A DNA stretch of 64,000 bases from contig JAMOVT010000080.1 in assembly GCA_027061855.1 (NCBI GenBank), positions 1 through 64,000 on the forward strand, in the 5' to 3' direction. The DNA comes from Flavobacteriales bacterium. GTDB taxonomy: Bacteria > Bacteroidota > Bacteroidia > Flavobacteriales > Flavobacteriaceae. The notes below the pieces were generated by a model. That model did not search any database, had not been told where the DNA came from, and was given only the letters and a program-made list of their open reading frames with translations. The translations under genes were made by a program, and so were the position numbers. This document shows, piece after piece, positions 35,975-45,561 of this stretch; positions within the stretch are counted from its first letter, which is position 1, and every line of letters begins with the position of its first letter.

Positions 35975-37069
35975 TTAAACATTAAACCTGAAATGCATCA
36001 CATCACCGTCTTGTACAATATAGTCTTTTCCTTCCACACGCATTTTCCCCGCTTCTTTTACTTTTGCTTCGGATCCGTATTTAACATAGTCATCATAAGA
36101 AATCACCTCGGCTCGAATAAAACCTTTTTCAAAATCGGAGTGTATAACACCTGCTGCTTGCGGAGCTGTTGCTCCTACGGGAATTGTCCAGGCTCTTACT
36201 TCTTTTTCTCCCGCAGTGAAATAGGTTTGTAAATTCAGGAGTTTATAAACCGATTTAATCAGTTTATTAATTCCGGGTTCGTCCAGTCCGAGATCATCCA
36301 GAAACATTTTTCTTTCTTCATATGTATCCAACTCCATAATATCCGCTTCTGTGGCAGCTGCAAGTACCAACATACCGGCATTTTCGTTTTTTATGGCTTC
36401 TTTTACTGCTTTTACATATTTGTTTTCTTCTTTCAATCCGGCTTCATCCACATTGCACACATATAAAACCGGTTTATCAGTCAATAATTGGTAATTTTTA
36501 ATATATTTTTCTCTTTCATCGTCGGTAAAATCGATGGCACGAACTGAAATTCCTTTTTCGAGGTTTTCTTTAATTTTTAAAAGCAAATCATACTCTTTCT
36601 TTCCTTCCTTATCGCCTGTTTGTGCTTTTCTCTTTACTTTTTCGATACGTTTTTCAACCGTTTCAAGATCTTTTAGTTGTAATTCCATTTCGATGATTTC
36701 CTTATCTCGCACCGGATCCACACTTCCTTCCACATGTGTAATATTTTCATCATCAAAACATCTTAAAACATGAATAATTGCGTCGGTTTCACGAATATTA
36801 GCCAGGAATTTATTTCCCAGTCCTTCTCCCTTACTCGCTCCTTTAACCAATCCGGCTATATCTACGATCTCTACGGTTGCCGGTAACACTCTTTCGGGTT
36901 GAACGATTTTTTCCAATGCTTCCAATCGTTCATCGGGAACATTTACTACCCCTACATTGGGTTCTATTGTACAAAAAGGGTAATTTGCCGATTGCGCTTT
37001 GGCATTTGACAGACAGTTAAATAAAGTCGATTTACCTACATTGGGAAGTCCTACGATTCCTGCTTTCAT
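35975..37069 (-). CDS. ychF: Redox-regulated ATPase/GTPase YchF
   Basis: Obg-family P-loop protein (OLA1-like) that binds ATP as well as GTP and associates with ribosomes. 364 residues: Walker [13 protein letters not shown], switch region [21 protein letters not shown], and C-terminal TGS domain ([20 protein letters not shown] ... [21 protein letters not shown]). Nucleotide-specificity motif NVDE replaces the canonical NKxD, as is usual for YchF. Isolated gene on the minus strand. Confidence 0.96.
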   Translation of the reverse strand: MKAGIVGLPNVGKSTLFNCLSNAKAQSANYPFCTIEPNVGVVNVPDERLEALEKIVQPERVLPATVEIVDIAGLVKGASKGEGLGNKFLANIRETDAIIHVLRCFDDENITHVEGSVDPVRDKEIIEMELQLKDLETVEKRIEKVKRKAQTGDKEGKKEYDLLLKIKENLEKGISVRAIDFTDDEREKYIKNYQLLTDKPVLYVCNVDEAGLKEENKYVKAVKEAIKNENAGMLVLAAATEADIMELDTYEERKMFLDDLGLDEPGINKLIKSVYKLLNLQTYFTAGEKEVRAWTIPVGATAPQAAGVIHSDFEKGFIRAEVISYDDYVKYGSEAKVKEAGKMRVEGKDYIVQDGDVMHFRFNV

Positions 37070-37125
37070 ATTTTTATGCTCTAAAATTCGTGCAAAGATA
37101 AAATTTCCAAAGGATTATGGAAAAA

Positions 37126-38175
37126 TTATTTCCAATAGTTTTTATATTCTTTTACTTTTTGATCGTCTTTTCGGGGAATTATTAATAAGGTGTCATCGGT
37201 ATCGATTACCGCATAATCTTTCAAGTCTTTCAAAACCACCTTTTTACCTTTTGTTTTTACCAAATTCCCTGTGCTGTTATCTGCTAATAAATCGGAATTT
37301 ACAGCAACATTTTCTTCATCTTTTTTTGCCAGTTGATGATAAACGGCATTCCAAGCCCCCAGATCATTCCAAACAAATTCTGCAGGCAAAACATACACAT
37401 TATTTGCTTTTTCCAATATACCGTAATCGATTGAAATGTTTTCCAATTGAGGAAACACTTCTTTTATATATTTTTTTTCCTCGCCGGAATTGAGTTTTTC
37501 ATCCTCTTTCGATATTTTCTCATACATTTCGGAAAGGTATTTTTTAAAAGCATCCAAAATACTTTTTGTGCTCCAAATAAACATTCCCGCATTCCATAAA
37601 TAATCGCCCGAAGAAACAAATTGCGCAGCCTTTTCAATATCCGGTTTTTCGGTAAATTCAAGAACTTTCTTTATCTCTTTCTCATTGCTGTTGTCAAATT
37701 TAATATAGCCGTATCCTGTATGAGGGGAGTTTGGTACAATTCCAAGCGTAAGAAGAATATCTTTTTGCGCGGCTTCCTCAAAAGCCGTTTCAATATTCTT
37801 TTTAAAAGCATCTTCTTTGGCTATATAATGGTCAGATGGAGCTACAAAAAGCAGTGCATCCGGATTTTTTTTATGAATTTTTTTGGCTGCATACAAGATA
37901 GCGGGAGCTGTATTTCTCATCACCGGTTCGGTAATAATTTGCTCTTCTTGTACAGGTAATTGTTTTTTTACTAAATCTTTATATCTCTCGTTGGTTAAAA
38001 TATATATTTGACCGGAAGGAATTATTTTGGCCAGGCGATCAAAAGTTTGTTGCAAAAAGCTCTTTCCCGTTCCCAATAAATCCAAAAACTGCTTAGGCAT
38101 CTCTTCCGTGCTTTCCGGCCAAAAACGCGATCCTATGCCTCCGGCCATAATGATTCCGTAACGATTATTTTTCAT
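37126..38175 (-). CDS. Mannose-1-phosphate guanylyltransferase
   Basis: Makes GDP-mannose from mannose 1-phosphate and GTP, for surface glycans. 349 residues, the short form without a fused isomerase domain. Motifs: MAGGIGSRFWPESTEEMPKQ (nucleotide site), NERYKDLV, PVMRNTAPAILYAA, FVAPSDHYIAKEDAF, YGYIKFD and FTEKPD, WNAGMFIWS, VWNDLGAWNAVY. The start overlaps the end of the SprT-like gene by 11 bases. Confidence 0.93.
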   Translation of the reverse strand: MKNNRYGIIMAGGIGSRFWPESTEEMPKQFLDLLGTGKSFLQQTFDRLAKIIPSGQIYILTNERYKDLVKKQLPVQEEQIITEPVMRNTAPAILYAAKKIHKKNPDALLFVAPSDHYIAKEDAFKKNIETAFEEAAQKDILLTLGIVPNSPHTGYGYIKFDNSNEKEIKKVLEFTEKPDIEKAAQFVSSGDYLWNAGMFIWSTKSILDAFKKYLSEMYEKISKEDEKLNSGEEKKYIKEVFPQLENISIDYGILEKANNVYVLPAEFVWNDLGAWNAVYHQLAKKDEENVAVNSDLLADNSTGNLVKTKGKKVVLKDLKDYAVIDTDDTLLIIPRKDDQKVKEYKNYWK

Positions 38176-38797
38176 TAGTCAAATTATTTATAGGATATAC
38201 CAAGGCATTTTGGTGCACCAGGTAACTCCTGTTATTTTTTAGGTTGATGCATTTATAACGTGTGCGTCGTTTTTCTTGCAATTTGAATAGGCTTCCGTTT
38301 TCCATAGAAAATAAACTTCCTTCTGTTAGCTGAAAAACATATTTCATTCTTTCATCCCTATCTTTATCATATCCGGATAGCCGTAAAAATAATTCACCAT
38401 CTCCGTTGGTACTTGCTTTGGGATTTTGTGCATATTTTTTCAATATGGGAATTAATTCTTCCGGAAAAGCAAGAAGTTCTATATATTCCGTGATTAAACC
38501 TCCGAAAATCAATTTCCATTCTCTTCCATGGGGTTTAATTCGCCTGCCGAATTTTTTATACGCAAGATAATGCGCCATTTCATGCAATAAAGTGAGCAGA
38601 AATTGATAAGGATTAAGATTGTAGTTGACACTTATACGGTATCCTTTTCCCGATAGCATACGAAAATCACCCAGTTTAGTATTTCTTTTACGGGTAATTT
38701 TTAATTCCAAATCGGAATGCGTCTGAAAAAACATCCAAATGTTTTCTACGGCTTGCTCCGGAATATATTTGGATAATATTTCCTGTCCGTTAGGCAT
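38165..38797 (-). CDS. SprT-like zinc metalloprotease-fold protein
   Basis: 210 residues. The HEMAHYLAYKKFG motif (HExxH) sits in LLTLLHEMAHYL, followed by KPHGREWKLIFGGLI with the third histidine, the SprT-like layout. The C-terminal zinc-ribbon cysteines of some SprT proteins are not present here. Function in bacteria unclear. It lies 3 bases after the outer-membrane protein gene and overlaps the guanylyltransferase gene. Confidence 0.85.
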   Translation of the reverse strand: MPNGQEILSKYIPEQAVENIWMFFQTHSDLELKITRKRNTKLGDFRMLSGKGYRISVNYNLNPYQFLLTLLHEMAHYLAYKKFGRRIKPHGREWKLIFGGLITEYIELLAFPEELIPILKKYAQNPKASTNGDGELFLRLSGYDKDRDERMKYVFQLTEGSLFSMENGSLFKLQEKRRTRYKCINLKNNRSYLVHQNALVYPINNLTNEK

Positions 38798-38800
38798 AAA

Positions 38801-39406
38801 TTAATTAAGAGGTATGCTTACTGTGATGGGAATCATCAAATGGTGAATATAAGAACCACTGATGATTTCATCCATACTCACGACCACATTGGCATCAATT
38901 GTAGCTCCATTACCAATTTTTAGACCGAATCCCGTAAAAATACGCGAATCAAAATCTTTTAATTGAGAATAATTATCCGGATTGGAGATCAAAAAAGAAG
39001 GGGTATATCCCAGATTCCAATACACCGAAGGAAAAAGTTTCAACGCATAGGAAAAATCCAAGTCGAGATAACTCATTTTTAAATCTAAAACATTGGTACT
39101 AAAAAGGCTCAAATCCAGTTCTTTTTTAATATTTGTCGCCGTATAGTTTGCTCCTATTTTGGCACTACCTATTTTTCCGTCCAAGCGCACAAAAACTCCG
39201 GCTTTATACATCAAGGTAAAATCGGCCAATTGGGGAGTCCCCTTCACCACGTCTTCTCCCGTTAAAATAGAGTTTATATCATTATTTACACTTAAATCAG
39301 GCAAAATTCCACCTGAAATATTTACACCGCCGCTTACTCCGTATCTCAATTGTGAAAAAGAAGTAAATGTTACACTAAATACAAGGATTAAAAATAGTTT
39401 TTTCAT
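38801..39406 (-). CDS. Small outer-membrane beta-barrel protein
   Basis: 201 residues, signal peptide ending TSFSQ, then RYGVSGGVNISGG and repeated amphipathic strands (AGVFVRLDGKIGSAKIGANY, MSYLDLDFSYALKLF, FTGFGLKIGNGATIDANVVV) ending in hydrophobic MIPITVSIPLN. It fits the PorT-like/OMP_b-brl families common in Bacteroidota. Specific role unknown. It begins one base after the clpX stop in the same direction. Confidence 0.75.
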   Translation of the reverse strand: MKKLFLILVFSVTFTSFSQLRYGVSGGVNISGGILPDLSVNNDINSILTGEDVVKGTPQLADFTLMYKAGVFVRLDGKIGSAKIGANYTATNIKKELDLSLFSTNVLDLKMSYLDLDFSYALKLFPSVYWNLGYTPSFLISNPDNYSQLKDFDSRIFTGFGLKIGNGATIDANVVVSMDEIISGSYIHHLMIPITVSIPLN

Positions 39407-39407
39407 T

Positions 39408-40637
39408 TTATGATGCTTTTTCGAGTTTATGTAATATATTATTTGACAATTTTTCTTCTACATATTTTTTATCAACAATCAATTTTGATGTTTCCGTTCC
39501 AGGAAGGCCAAACATATCATCATTAAGGACTGCCTCCACCAGGGAACGTAATCCGCGAGCTCCCAACTTATATTCCATTGCCTTTTCTACTATATAATCC
39601 AAAGCTTCTTCTTTGAATTCCAAAGTAATTCCATCCATTTCAAACAATTTTTGATATTGCTTGATCAATGCGTTTTTGGGCTCGGTCAATATGCTTTTCA
39701 AAGCTTCTTTGTCCAGGGCATTCAGATAAGTCAATACAGGCAATCGTCCGATAATTTCGGGAATTAAACCGAATTTTTTCAAATCCGTAGGGATCACATA
39801 TTGCAAAATATTTTCTTCATTTACTTTTTCTTTCTTATTTGTCGCATATCCTAACGGCTGAACATTGATTCTTTTACTGATGATCTTCTCTATTCCTGAA
39901 AACGCTCCTCCGGCTATAAAAAGTATATTTTGCGTATTTACTTTTATAAATTCCTGATTGGGATGTTTTCTTCCTCCTTGGGGCGGAACATTCACTACGG
40001 TACCTTCCAAAAGTTTTAACAGGGCTTGTTGTACTCCTTCTCCCGAAACATCACGGGTTATGGAGGGGTTATCTCCTTTTCTTGCAATCTTGTCAATTTC
40101 ATCAATAAAAACGATTCCTCTTTCGGCTACTTCCACATCATAATCGGCAGCTTGTAATAATCGGGTTAGTATGGTTTCCACATCTTCCCCTACATAGCCC
40201 GCTTGGGTTAATACAGTGGCATCTACAATGGCAAACGGCACATCCAACATCTTGGCAATGGTTTTTGCCATCAAGGTTTTTCCCGTACCTGTTTGTCCGA
40301 TCATAATGATATTACTTTTTTCAATTTCCACATCATCTTCCTTGTCTTCTTGTAAAAGCCGTTTGTAGTGATTATAGACAGCAACCGACAATGTTTTTTT
40401 GGCTTGCTCCTGCCCTATCACATATTGGTTGAGGTATTCGTAGATTTCTTGAGGTTTTTTAAGTTGCAAATCTTTGCCGGCTCCTTTTTTCTGATTATAA
40501 TCGAGTTCGTTTTTAACAATTTCATAAGCCTGACGGGCACAATCGTCACAAATATATGCATCGATACCCGTAATCATTAAATTGACACGATCATCGGGTC
40601 TTCCACAAAATGAACAAACTTTTTTGTTTTCTTCCAT
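39408..40637 (-). CDS. clpX: ATP-dependent Clp protease ATPase subunit ClpX
   Basis: AAA+ unfoldase that feeds substrates to ClpP. 409 residues: N-terminal zinc-binding domain with four cysteines (CSFCGRPDD and CDDCARQ), Walker [13 protein letters not shown], Walker [12 protein letters not shown], the pore/RKH region [10 protein letters not shown] and the ClpP-docking loop context [11 protein letters not shown]. Third gene of tig-clpP-clpX; a 66-base gap with a hairpin and a possible promoter separates it from clpP. Confidence 0.97.
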   Translation of the reverse strand: MEENKKVCSFCGRPDDRVNLMITGIDAYICDDCARQAYEIVKNELDYNQKKGAGKDLQLKKPQEIYEYLNQYVIGQEQAKKTLSVAVYNHYKRLLQEDKEDDVEIEKSNIIMIGQTGTGKTLMAKTIAKMLDVPFAIVDATVLTQAGYVGEDVETILTRLLQAADYDVEVAERGIVFIDEIDKIARKGDNPSITRDVSGEGVQQALLKLLEGTVVNVPPQGGRKHPNQEFIKVNTQNILFIAGGAFSGIEKIISKRINVQPLGYATNKKEKVNEENILQYVIPTDLKKFGLIPEIIGRLPVLTYLNALDKEALKSILTEPKNALIKQYQKLFEMDGITLEFKEEALDYIVEKAMEYKLGARGLRSLVEAVLNDDMFGLPGTETSKLIVDKKYVEEKLSNNILHKLEKAS

Positions 40638-40653
40638 AATATTTTTTACTAAA

Positions 40654-40681
40654 TACCTCCATTACAAAAGTAATGAAGGTA
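40654..40681 (-). promoter_or_regulatory. Hairpin and possible internal promoter between clpP and clpX
   Basis: An inverted repeat (TACCTcCATTAC-AAAA-GTAATGaAGGTA) with one internal mismatch. It lacks a T-run on the minus strand, so it is not a normal terminator. Read on the minus strand it contains TACTTTTG, a TAnnTTTG match, 28 bases or so upstream of the clpX ATG. It may mark an internal clpX promoter or an mRNA-processing or stabilising stem. Confidence 0.5.
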
Positions 40682-40703
40682 TATAATTATTGTATCTGAA
40701 TCC

Positions 40704-41369
40704 TTATTTTTTTCTAGTCAATACTTCATCTATCAAACCGTATTCTTTTGCTTCGGCGGCAATCATCCAGTAATCTCTGTCGGCATCTTCTTCGATTTTT
40801 TTCATCGGTTGTCCGGTATGATCACTGAGTATTTGGTACAACTCGTCTTTCAATCGAAGGATTTCACGGGCAGTAATTTCGATATCCGAAGCTTGTCCTT
40901 GCACGCCTCCCAAAGGCTGATGAATCATTACTCTGGCGTGGGGCAAAGCCGCTCTTTTTCCTTTTTCTCCGGCAGCTAATAAAACTGCTCCCATAGAGGC
41001 AGCCAATCCGGTACAAATTGTTGCTACATCTGGACGAATATATTGCATGGTATCATAAATTCCCAATCCGGCATATACTCCACCTCCGGGAGAATTGATA
41101 TAAATTTGGATATCCTTTGTTGCATCCAAACTTTCCAAAAACAACAATTGAGCTTGCAAAATATTGGCTACATGATCGTCAATGGCAGTTCCCAAAAAGA
41201 TAATGCGGTCCATCATCAAACGGGAAAAAACATCCATTTGCGCCACATTCAATTGACGCTCCTCAATAATATAAGGGGTCATGCTGTTTTCAAACTGATC
41301 CAATGTAAGATTAGAAATGCGTGAACGAGACTGTGCAAACTTTCTGAATTCTTGACCTAAATTCTTCAT
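40704..41369 (-). CDS. clpP: ATP-dependent Clp protease proteolytic subunit ClpP
   Basis: Serine protease of the Clp complex, 221 residues from ATG 41369 ([13 protein letters not shown]). Catalytic Ser in [14 protein letters not shown], His in [11 protein letters not shown], Asp in [20 protein letters not shown]. The N-terminal region [19 protein letters not shown] is the usual processing area. A longer in-frame start would run into trigger factor. It starts 4 bases after the tig stop, which supports co-expression with tig. Confidence 0.97.
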   Translation of the reverse strand: MKNLGQEFRKFAQSRSRISNLTLDQFENSMTPYIIEERQLNVAQMDVFSRLMMDRIIFLGTAIDDHVANILQAQLLFLESLDATKDIQIYINSPGGGVYAGLGIYDTMQYIRPDVATICTGLAASMGAVLLAAGEKGKRAALPHARVMIHQPLGGVQGQASDIEITAREILRLKDELYQILSDHTGQPMKKIEEDADRDYWMIAAEAKEYGLIDEVLTRKK

Positions 41370-41373
41370 AGAT

Positions 41374-42705
41374 TTATTTTTTATTATTGTCCTTGTCCAA
41401 GAAGGCATCATAATCCATTTCCACTTCTTTGACAGGTACTTTTTCTTTGTATAAATTTACTAATTTTTTCTTTACGATTTGGTCGGTAAGTCTTTTTACT
41501 TCCTCTTCGTTTTGCAATACATTGGCGGCAATTTGGTTCATTTGCTCTTCATCGGGCAAAGCTTGTCCGTATTGAAGCATTTGTAATTTCAACAAATCTT
41601 TTACCAAATTAACCAATTCGTCATAGGTAACTTTGATTCCGTATTTTTTGGCAATACTTTCTTCGATCAATTGATATTTTAAGCCTTTTTCGGCTTTTTT
41701 ATATTCTTCTTCGGCTTTTTCCCCTGTAATTTCACCTTTGGAGTCAATTTCTATCCAACGTTTAAGAAAATCTGCGGGAAGTTCAACTTCAACCGTCTCG
41801 AATAATTTCTCCGTTACATCATTTAGCAATTGGTTATCAGCGGTTTGTTCCAATTGTTTTTCAATATCTTCTTTAATAAATTTTCTCAATCCTTCTTCAT
41901 CTTCTATTTTACCTTCTCCAAAAACTTTGTCTAATAATTCTTTATTGATTTCTGCGGGTTTTAATTCATAAACCCCTTCAATTTCCAATTCCAAAGGAGC
42001 ATTGAAACCATGAACCTTTTCATGAGGAATATTCAAAGCATGCATTAAAGTATGAGGATCCTTAAACCAATCACCGGCTGGTAGTTCCACTTTATCTCCT
42101 TTTTGCTTTCCTTTCAAAGCTTTTTGGGCTTTGGCAGTTAAATCTTCCCATCGCAAAGTACTTTGATTTTTTATATTTTCTTCTTCATTTGAAAAAGTAC
42201 CCATTACAAAAGCATCTTTCTTTACTTTGTCCAAATCCGAGAAAGAACCGTATTGTTCTTGGATACGTTTCACCTCTTTATCGATCATCTCATCGGAAGC
42301 AGTAATTTTATAGGATGTAATTCCTTTTAAATTTTCCAAATTAATATCCACTTGCGGAGCAATTCCTATTTCATAATTAAAATCGAAATCTTCGGTATTT
42401 TCCCAATCGATCTCTTTTTGATCTTCTGCCGGAATCGGATAGCCCAAGATGGGTAGTTTATTTTCTTGAATGTATTCGTTGATTTTATTTTGAAGCAGGT
42501 TGTTTACCTCATCGGCAATCAAAGCTTTTTCGTATTGTTTTTTAATTAAAGACATCGGCACTTTTCCCTTTCTGAAACCGGGCATTTCTATATTTTTACG
42601 ATAGTCTTTAAGTTTTTGTTCCACTTTCTCCTTATAATCTTCGGGAGTTATTTTGATATTTAAGTGTTCTGTCAAGTTATCTGATTTTTTACTAGTTACT
42701 TGCAT
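41374..42705 (-). CDS. tig: Trigger factor
   Basis: Ribosome-bound chaperone, 443 residues. N-terminal ribosome-binding domain with [20 protein letters not shown], the Bacteroidota variant of the GFRxGKxP signature. The peptidyl-prolyl isomerase domain is divergent (residues about 150-250). The C-terminal helical chaperone domain is rich in Glu/Lys. The tig-clpP-clpX order is the classical one. A minus-strand TACTTTTG at 42731-42738 is the likely -7 element. Confidence 0.94.
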   Translation of the reverse strand: MQVTSKKSDNLTEHLNIKITPEDYKEKVEQKLKDYRKNIEMPGFRKGKVPMSLIKKQYEKALIADEVNNLLQNKINEYIQENKLPILGYPIPAEDQKEIDWENTEDFDFNYEIGIAPQVDINLENLKGITSYKITASDEMIDKEVKRIQEQYGSFSDLDKVKKDAFVMGTFSNEEENIKNQSTLRWEDLTAKAQKALKGKQKGDKVELPAGDWFKDPHTLMHALNIPHEKVHGFNAPLELEIEGVYELKPAEINKELLDKVFGEGKIEDEEGLRKFIKEDIEKQLEQTADNQLLNDVTEKLFETVEVELPADFLKRWIEIDSKGEITGEKAEEEYKKAEKGLKYQLIEESIAKKYGIKVTYDELVNLVKDLLKLQMLQYGQALPDEEQMNQIAANVLQNEEEVKRLTDQIVKKKLVNLYKEKVPVKEVEMDYDAFLDKDNNKK

Positions 42706-42730
42706 GTATATTTAAGTTTTAATTATCTTG

Positions 42731-42738
42731 CAAAAGTA
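42731..42738 (-). promoter_or_regulatory. -7 element (TACTTTTG) upstream of tig
   Basis: Minus-strand TACTTTTG fits TAnnTTTG, 25 bases before the tig ATG. The nearest upstream TTTG boxes are spaced 12 and 29 bases away, so the -33 element is uncertain. Confidence 0.5.
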
Positions 42739-42784
42739 ATGAATTTCTATCAAATTCCGGCTATATCCAAAAAGGAATTGGAGC

Positions 42785-42818
42785 ATAAAAAAATCCCGGC
42801 AGAAAACAACCGGGATTT
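42785..42818 (-). terminator. Terminator after the DUF2853 gene
   Basis: A 9-bp perfect stem (AAATCCCGG / CCGGGATTT) with a 10-base loop, followed on the minus strand by a T-run. It lies 23 bases past the DUF2853 stop and upstream of the tig promoter. Confidence 0.88.
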
Positions 42819-42841
42819 ATGTAAAAAATATGTTCGATCAA

Positions 42842-43177
42842 TTATGCAAAAACTGATTCCTTGTTTAATTCTTTTACTAAGAAATAATAAAAAGCTACAC
42901 GCATTTTTTGTCTTACAGGCTTGAACTTTGTACAAGCAGTTTCCAAAACCTTATCAATCGTTTTTTTGTCTGTTACTCCTAATTTTTTTACGATAAAGTT
43001 ATCTTCCACTCTCTTCAATTCCGCTTCATCTCCGCAAGATACCAAAGAAGCATCTTTCAAGTAGATAGAAGGTCCCTGAGATTTGGCTACTTTTCTTAGT
43101 AAATCTTCATCGGCTTTGATGCCTAGGTCTTTTAATTGTGCAGCAGCTTTTGCTACTACTTCGTCAAATTTGCTCAT
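42842..43177 (-). CDS. DUF2853 family protein
   Basis: 111 residues, soluble and helical, beginning MSKFDEVVAKAAAQLKDLG. The stretches LRKVAKSQGPSIYLKDASLV and ELKRVEDNFIVKKLGV match the DUF2853 family as I know it; no biochemical function is established. It has its own good promoter and its own terminator, so it is expressed as a single gene. Confidence 0.85.
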   Translation of the reverse strand: MSKFDEVVAKAAAQLKDLGIKADEDLLRKVAKSQGPSIYLKDASLVSCGDEAELKRVEDNFIVKKLGVTDKKTIDKVLETACTKFKPVRQKMRVAFYYFLVKELNKESVFA

Positions 43178-43203
43178 AATTGTTTGTTTTTAAATTATAT
43201 TAA

Positions 43204-43235
43204 CAAAATTAAGAATAGTTTTTTGAAAAATCAAA
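43204..43235 (-). promoter_or_regulatory. Promoter of the DUF2853 gene (TTTG-N20-TAATTTTG)
   Basis: On the minus strand, -33 TTTG (43232-43235) and -7 TAATTTTG (43204-43211), 20 bases apart; a near-ideal Bacteroidota promoter. The ATG is 26 bases downstream. Confidence 0.75.
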
Positions 43236-43291
43236 TTTATTTTCCAAGCAACATTCTTAGTAAGGAATTATTTTAATAAAATTCTATTGTT

Positions 43292-44566
43292 TTAATATTT
43301 TTCTACAAAAAGAGGTTTTTCTGCCATCCAATCCGATACTTCTTTTCCCACATTTTCTATTTCCTTTTCATCTTGAATATGATTGATTACCCTGTCGATG
43401 TATTCTACTATTCTTTCCATATCATTTTCTTTTAAGCCTCTGGTAGTAATAGCCGGAGTACCTACACGAATCCCGGAAGTGACAAAGGGTGATTTATCAT
43501 CAAAAGGAACCATATTTTTATTGACCGTAATATGAGCCTTGACCAAGGCTTTCTCTGTTTCTTTGCCGGTCACTCCTTTGTTTCGCAAGTCAATCAACAT
43601 CATATGATTATCGGTTCCGCCCGAAATAATATGATATCCTCTATCCACAAATGCTTTGGCCATGGCTTGTGCATTTTTTCGTACTTGAATGACATAATGC
43701 AAAAAATCATCACTCAAAGCTTCGTTAAAGGCAACGGCTTTGGCCGCAATTATATGTTCCAATGGACCTCCTTGCATACCGGGGAAAACAGCCGAGTCCA
43801 GCACTGCCGACATCATTTTTGTTTTTCCTTTGGGAGTTTTAATGCCAAACGGATTTTCAAAATCTTTCCCCATCAAAATCATTCCGCCACGTGGTCCACG
43901 TAATGTTTTATGTGTGGTAGTCGTGACTATATGTGCATAAGGCATAGGGTCACTTAACACTCCTTTGGCAATTAATCCCGACGGGTGAGAGATATCCGCC
44001 ATTAATAATGCGCCTACTTCATCTGCTACTTCACGGAATTTTTTAAAATCCATATCACGAGAATAGGATGAAGCTCCGGCAATAATAAGTTTGGGTTTAT
44101 GCTTGAGAGCAGTTTCACGCATGGCTTCATAATCTATACGACCGGTATCTTTATCTACTCCATAAGAAACCACATTATATAGTTTTCCTGAAAAATTCAC
44201 CGGTGAACCATGTGTAAGATGGCCGCCATGTGAAAGATCAAAACCCAGAATGGTATCTCCCGGTTTTAAAACCGCAAAATAAACCGCAGCATTCGCTTGT
44301 GAGCCGGAATGCGGTTGAACATTGGCATATTCCGCTCCGTAAAGCTCTTTGGCACGGTCTATGGCCAACTGTTCTACTTGGTCTACCACTTCACAGCCTC
44401 CGTAATAGCGTTTGCCCGGGTAACCTTCGGCATATTTATTGGTCAAAACCGAGCCCATTGCTTTTAATACCTCATCACTTACATAATTTTCTGATGCGAT
44501 TAATTCCAACCCATGCGTTTGACGCTCGGTTTCTTTATTTATTAAATCAAAAATTTGTGTATCCAT
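43292..44566 (-). CDS. glyA: Serine hydroxymethyltransferase
   Basis: Interconverts serine and glycine with tetrahydrofolate. 424 residues. Motifs: [63 protein letters not shown], the PLP-lysine region [15 protein letters not shown] and [17 protein letters not shown]. Single gene on the minus strand between the DUF2853 gene and yaaA. No glycine riboswitch was seen in its short leader. Confidence 0.97.
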   Translation of the reverse strand: MDTQIFDLINKETERQTHGLELIASENYVSDEVLKAMGSVLTNKYAEGYPGKRYYGGCEVVDQVEQLAIDRAKELYGAEYANVQPHSGSQANAAVYFAVLKPGDTILGFDLSHGGHLTHGSPVNFSGKLYNVVSYGVDKDTGRIDYEAMRETALKHKPKLIIAGASSYSRDMDFKKFREVADEVGALLMADISHPSGLIAKGVLSDPMPYAHIVTTTTHKTLRGPRGGMILMGKDFENPFGIKTPKGKTKMMSAVLDSAVFPGMQGGPLEHIIAAKAVAFNEALSDDFLHYVIQVRKNAQAMAKAFVDRGYHIISGGTDNHMMLIDLRNKGVTGKETEKALVKAHITVNKNMVPFDDKSPFVTSGIRVGTPAITTRGLKENDMERIVEYIDRVINHIQDEKEIENVGKEVSDWMAEKPLFVEKY

Positions 44567-44645
44567 CGAGAAAGTTGTTTATAATTTTTATCTAACAATA
44601 ATACTATTTTTTTGTATTTATAAAACTGATTTTTAGAAAAAATTA

Positions 44646-44674
44646 ATAAAAAAAGCCCGAAAATATTTCCGGGC
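44646..44674 (-). terminator. Terminator after yaaA
   Basis: GCCCG ... CGGGC stem with AT-rich inner pairing, followed on the minus strand by eight or nine T residues. It lies between the yaaA stop and the glyA start. Confidence 0.8.
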
Positions 44675-44697
44675 AAGTTTTAGTTTAACACCAAATA

Positions 44698-45456
44698 TTA
44701 TCGAGTAAACACCAATTTATTTTCTTCCGACAGGTTTTCATCATATTGATATCCCCCGAGATTAAACAATTTAAGATCATCTACCTTATCAATATTGTTT
44801 TGAATAATAAAACTGCTCATCATTCCACGTGCTTTTTTTGCATATAAACTGATGGTTTTTAGTTCGCCGTCTTTATAATCCTTGAAAACTATATCCACTA
44901 CCGGATTTTTTAATTTTTTCTTATCAATGGCTTTAAAATATTCCTGACTGGCCAAATTTACCAATACTTCGTCTTTCTTTGCATCTTTATTTAGAAAATC
45001 TGTTACTTTATCATGCCAAAATTCATAAAGATTCTTATATCCGTCAAATTGTAGTTTGGTACCCATTTCCAAACGGTAAGGATAAATCAAATCAAAGGGA
45101 CGTAAAACCCCGTAAAGGCCGGAAAGAATACGTATTTTGTCATTAGCTTTAAAAAGATCCGCCTCATTGAAATGCTTGATATCCAATCCTTCATACACAT
45201 CGCCGTTAAAAGTAAAAATAGCAGGACGAGCAGTATCCGTGGTATGAAATTTACTCCAATTTTGGTATCGCTCCCAATTGAGATTTGCCAGATTATCAGA
45301 CAGCTTCATCAACTCCTTTATTTCCTCGGGGGATTTGTGTTTTAATACCTCAATAAGTTTTGCAGCTTCATTTATAAACAAAGGCACTGTATAATCATAA
45401 TTAGGATATTTACTCTTCAAATCCAGTTTTTTGGCAGGTGACAATAGTATCTTCAT
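44698..45456 (-). CDS. yaaA: Peroxide stress protein YaaA (UPF0246)
   Basis: 252 residues, family length. N-terminal MKILLSPAKKLD is the family hallmark, followed by LMKLSDNLANLNWERYQNW, PAIFTFNGDVYEGLD, RILSGLYGVLRPFDLIYPYRLEMG and YAKKARGMMSSFII. In E. coli it limits damage from hydrogen peroxide and binds DNA. It has its own promoter and terminator. Confidence 0.95.
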   Translation of the reverse strand: MKILLSPAKKLDLKSKYPNYDYTVPLFINEAAKLIEVLKHKSPEEIKELMKLSDNLANLNWERYQNWSKFHTTDTARPAIFTFNGDVYEGLDIKHFNEADLFKANDKIRILSGLYGVLRPFDLIYPYRLEMGTKLQFDGYKNLYEFWHDKVTDFLNKDAKKDEVLVNLASQEYFKAIDKKKLKNPVVDIVFKDYKDGELKTISLYAKKARGMMSSFIIQNNIDKVDDLKLFNLGGYQYDENLSEENKLVFTR

Positions 45457-45475
45457 AAAAATAAATTTTGGTCTG

Positions 45476-45510
45476 CAAAAATATTAAAATATATTACGAT
45501 TTGTTCCAAA
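45476..45510 (-). promoter_or_regulatory. Promoter of yaaA (TTTG-N23-TATTTTTG)
   Basis: Minus-strand -7 TATTTTTG (45476-45483) with TTTG at 45507-45510; the 23-base spacing is at the long end of the Bacteroidota range. The ATG is 20 bases downstream of the -7 box. Confidence 0.55.
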
Positions 45511-45561
45511 TTTAAGAAATTTTTTAATACGAACTTAAATCTTTGACATTCAAAGCTTTGA

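Noticed and set aside
42700-42924. 74-codon plus-strand frame across the tig upstream region
   Set aside because: It runs through the DUF2853 terminator hairpin and promoter DNA and has no family features.
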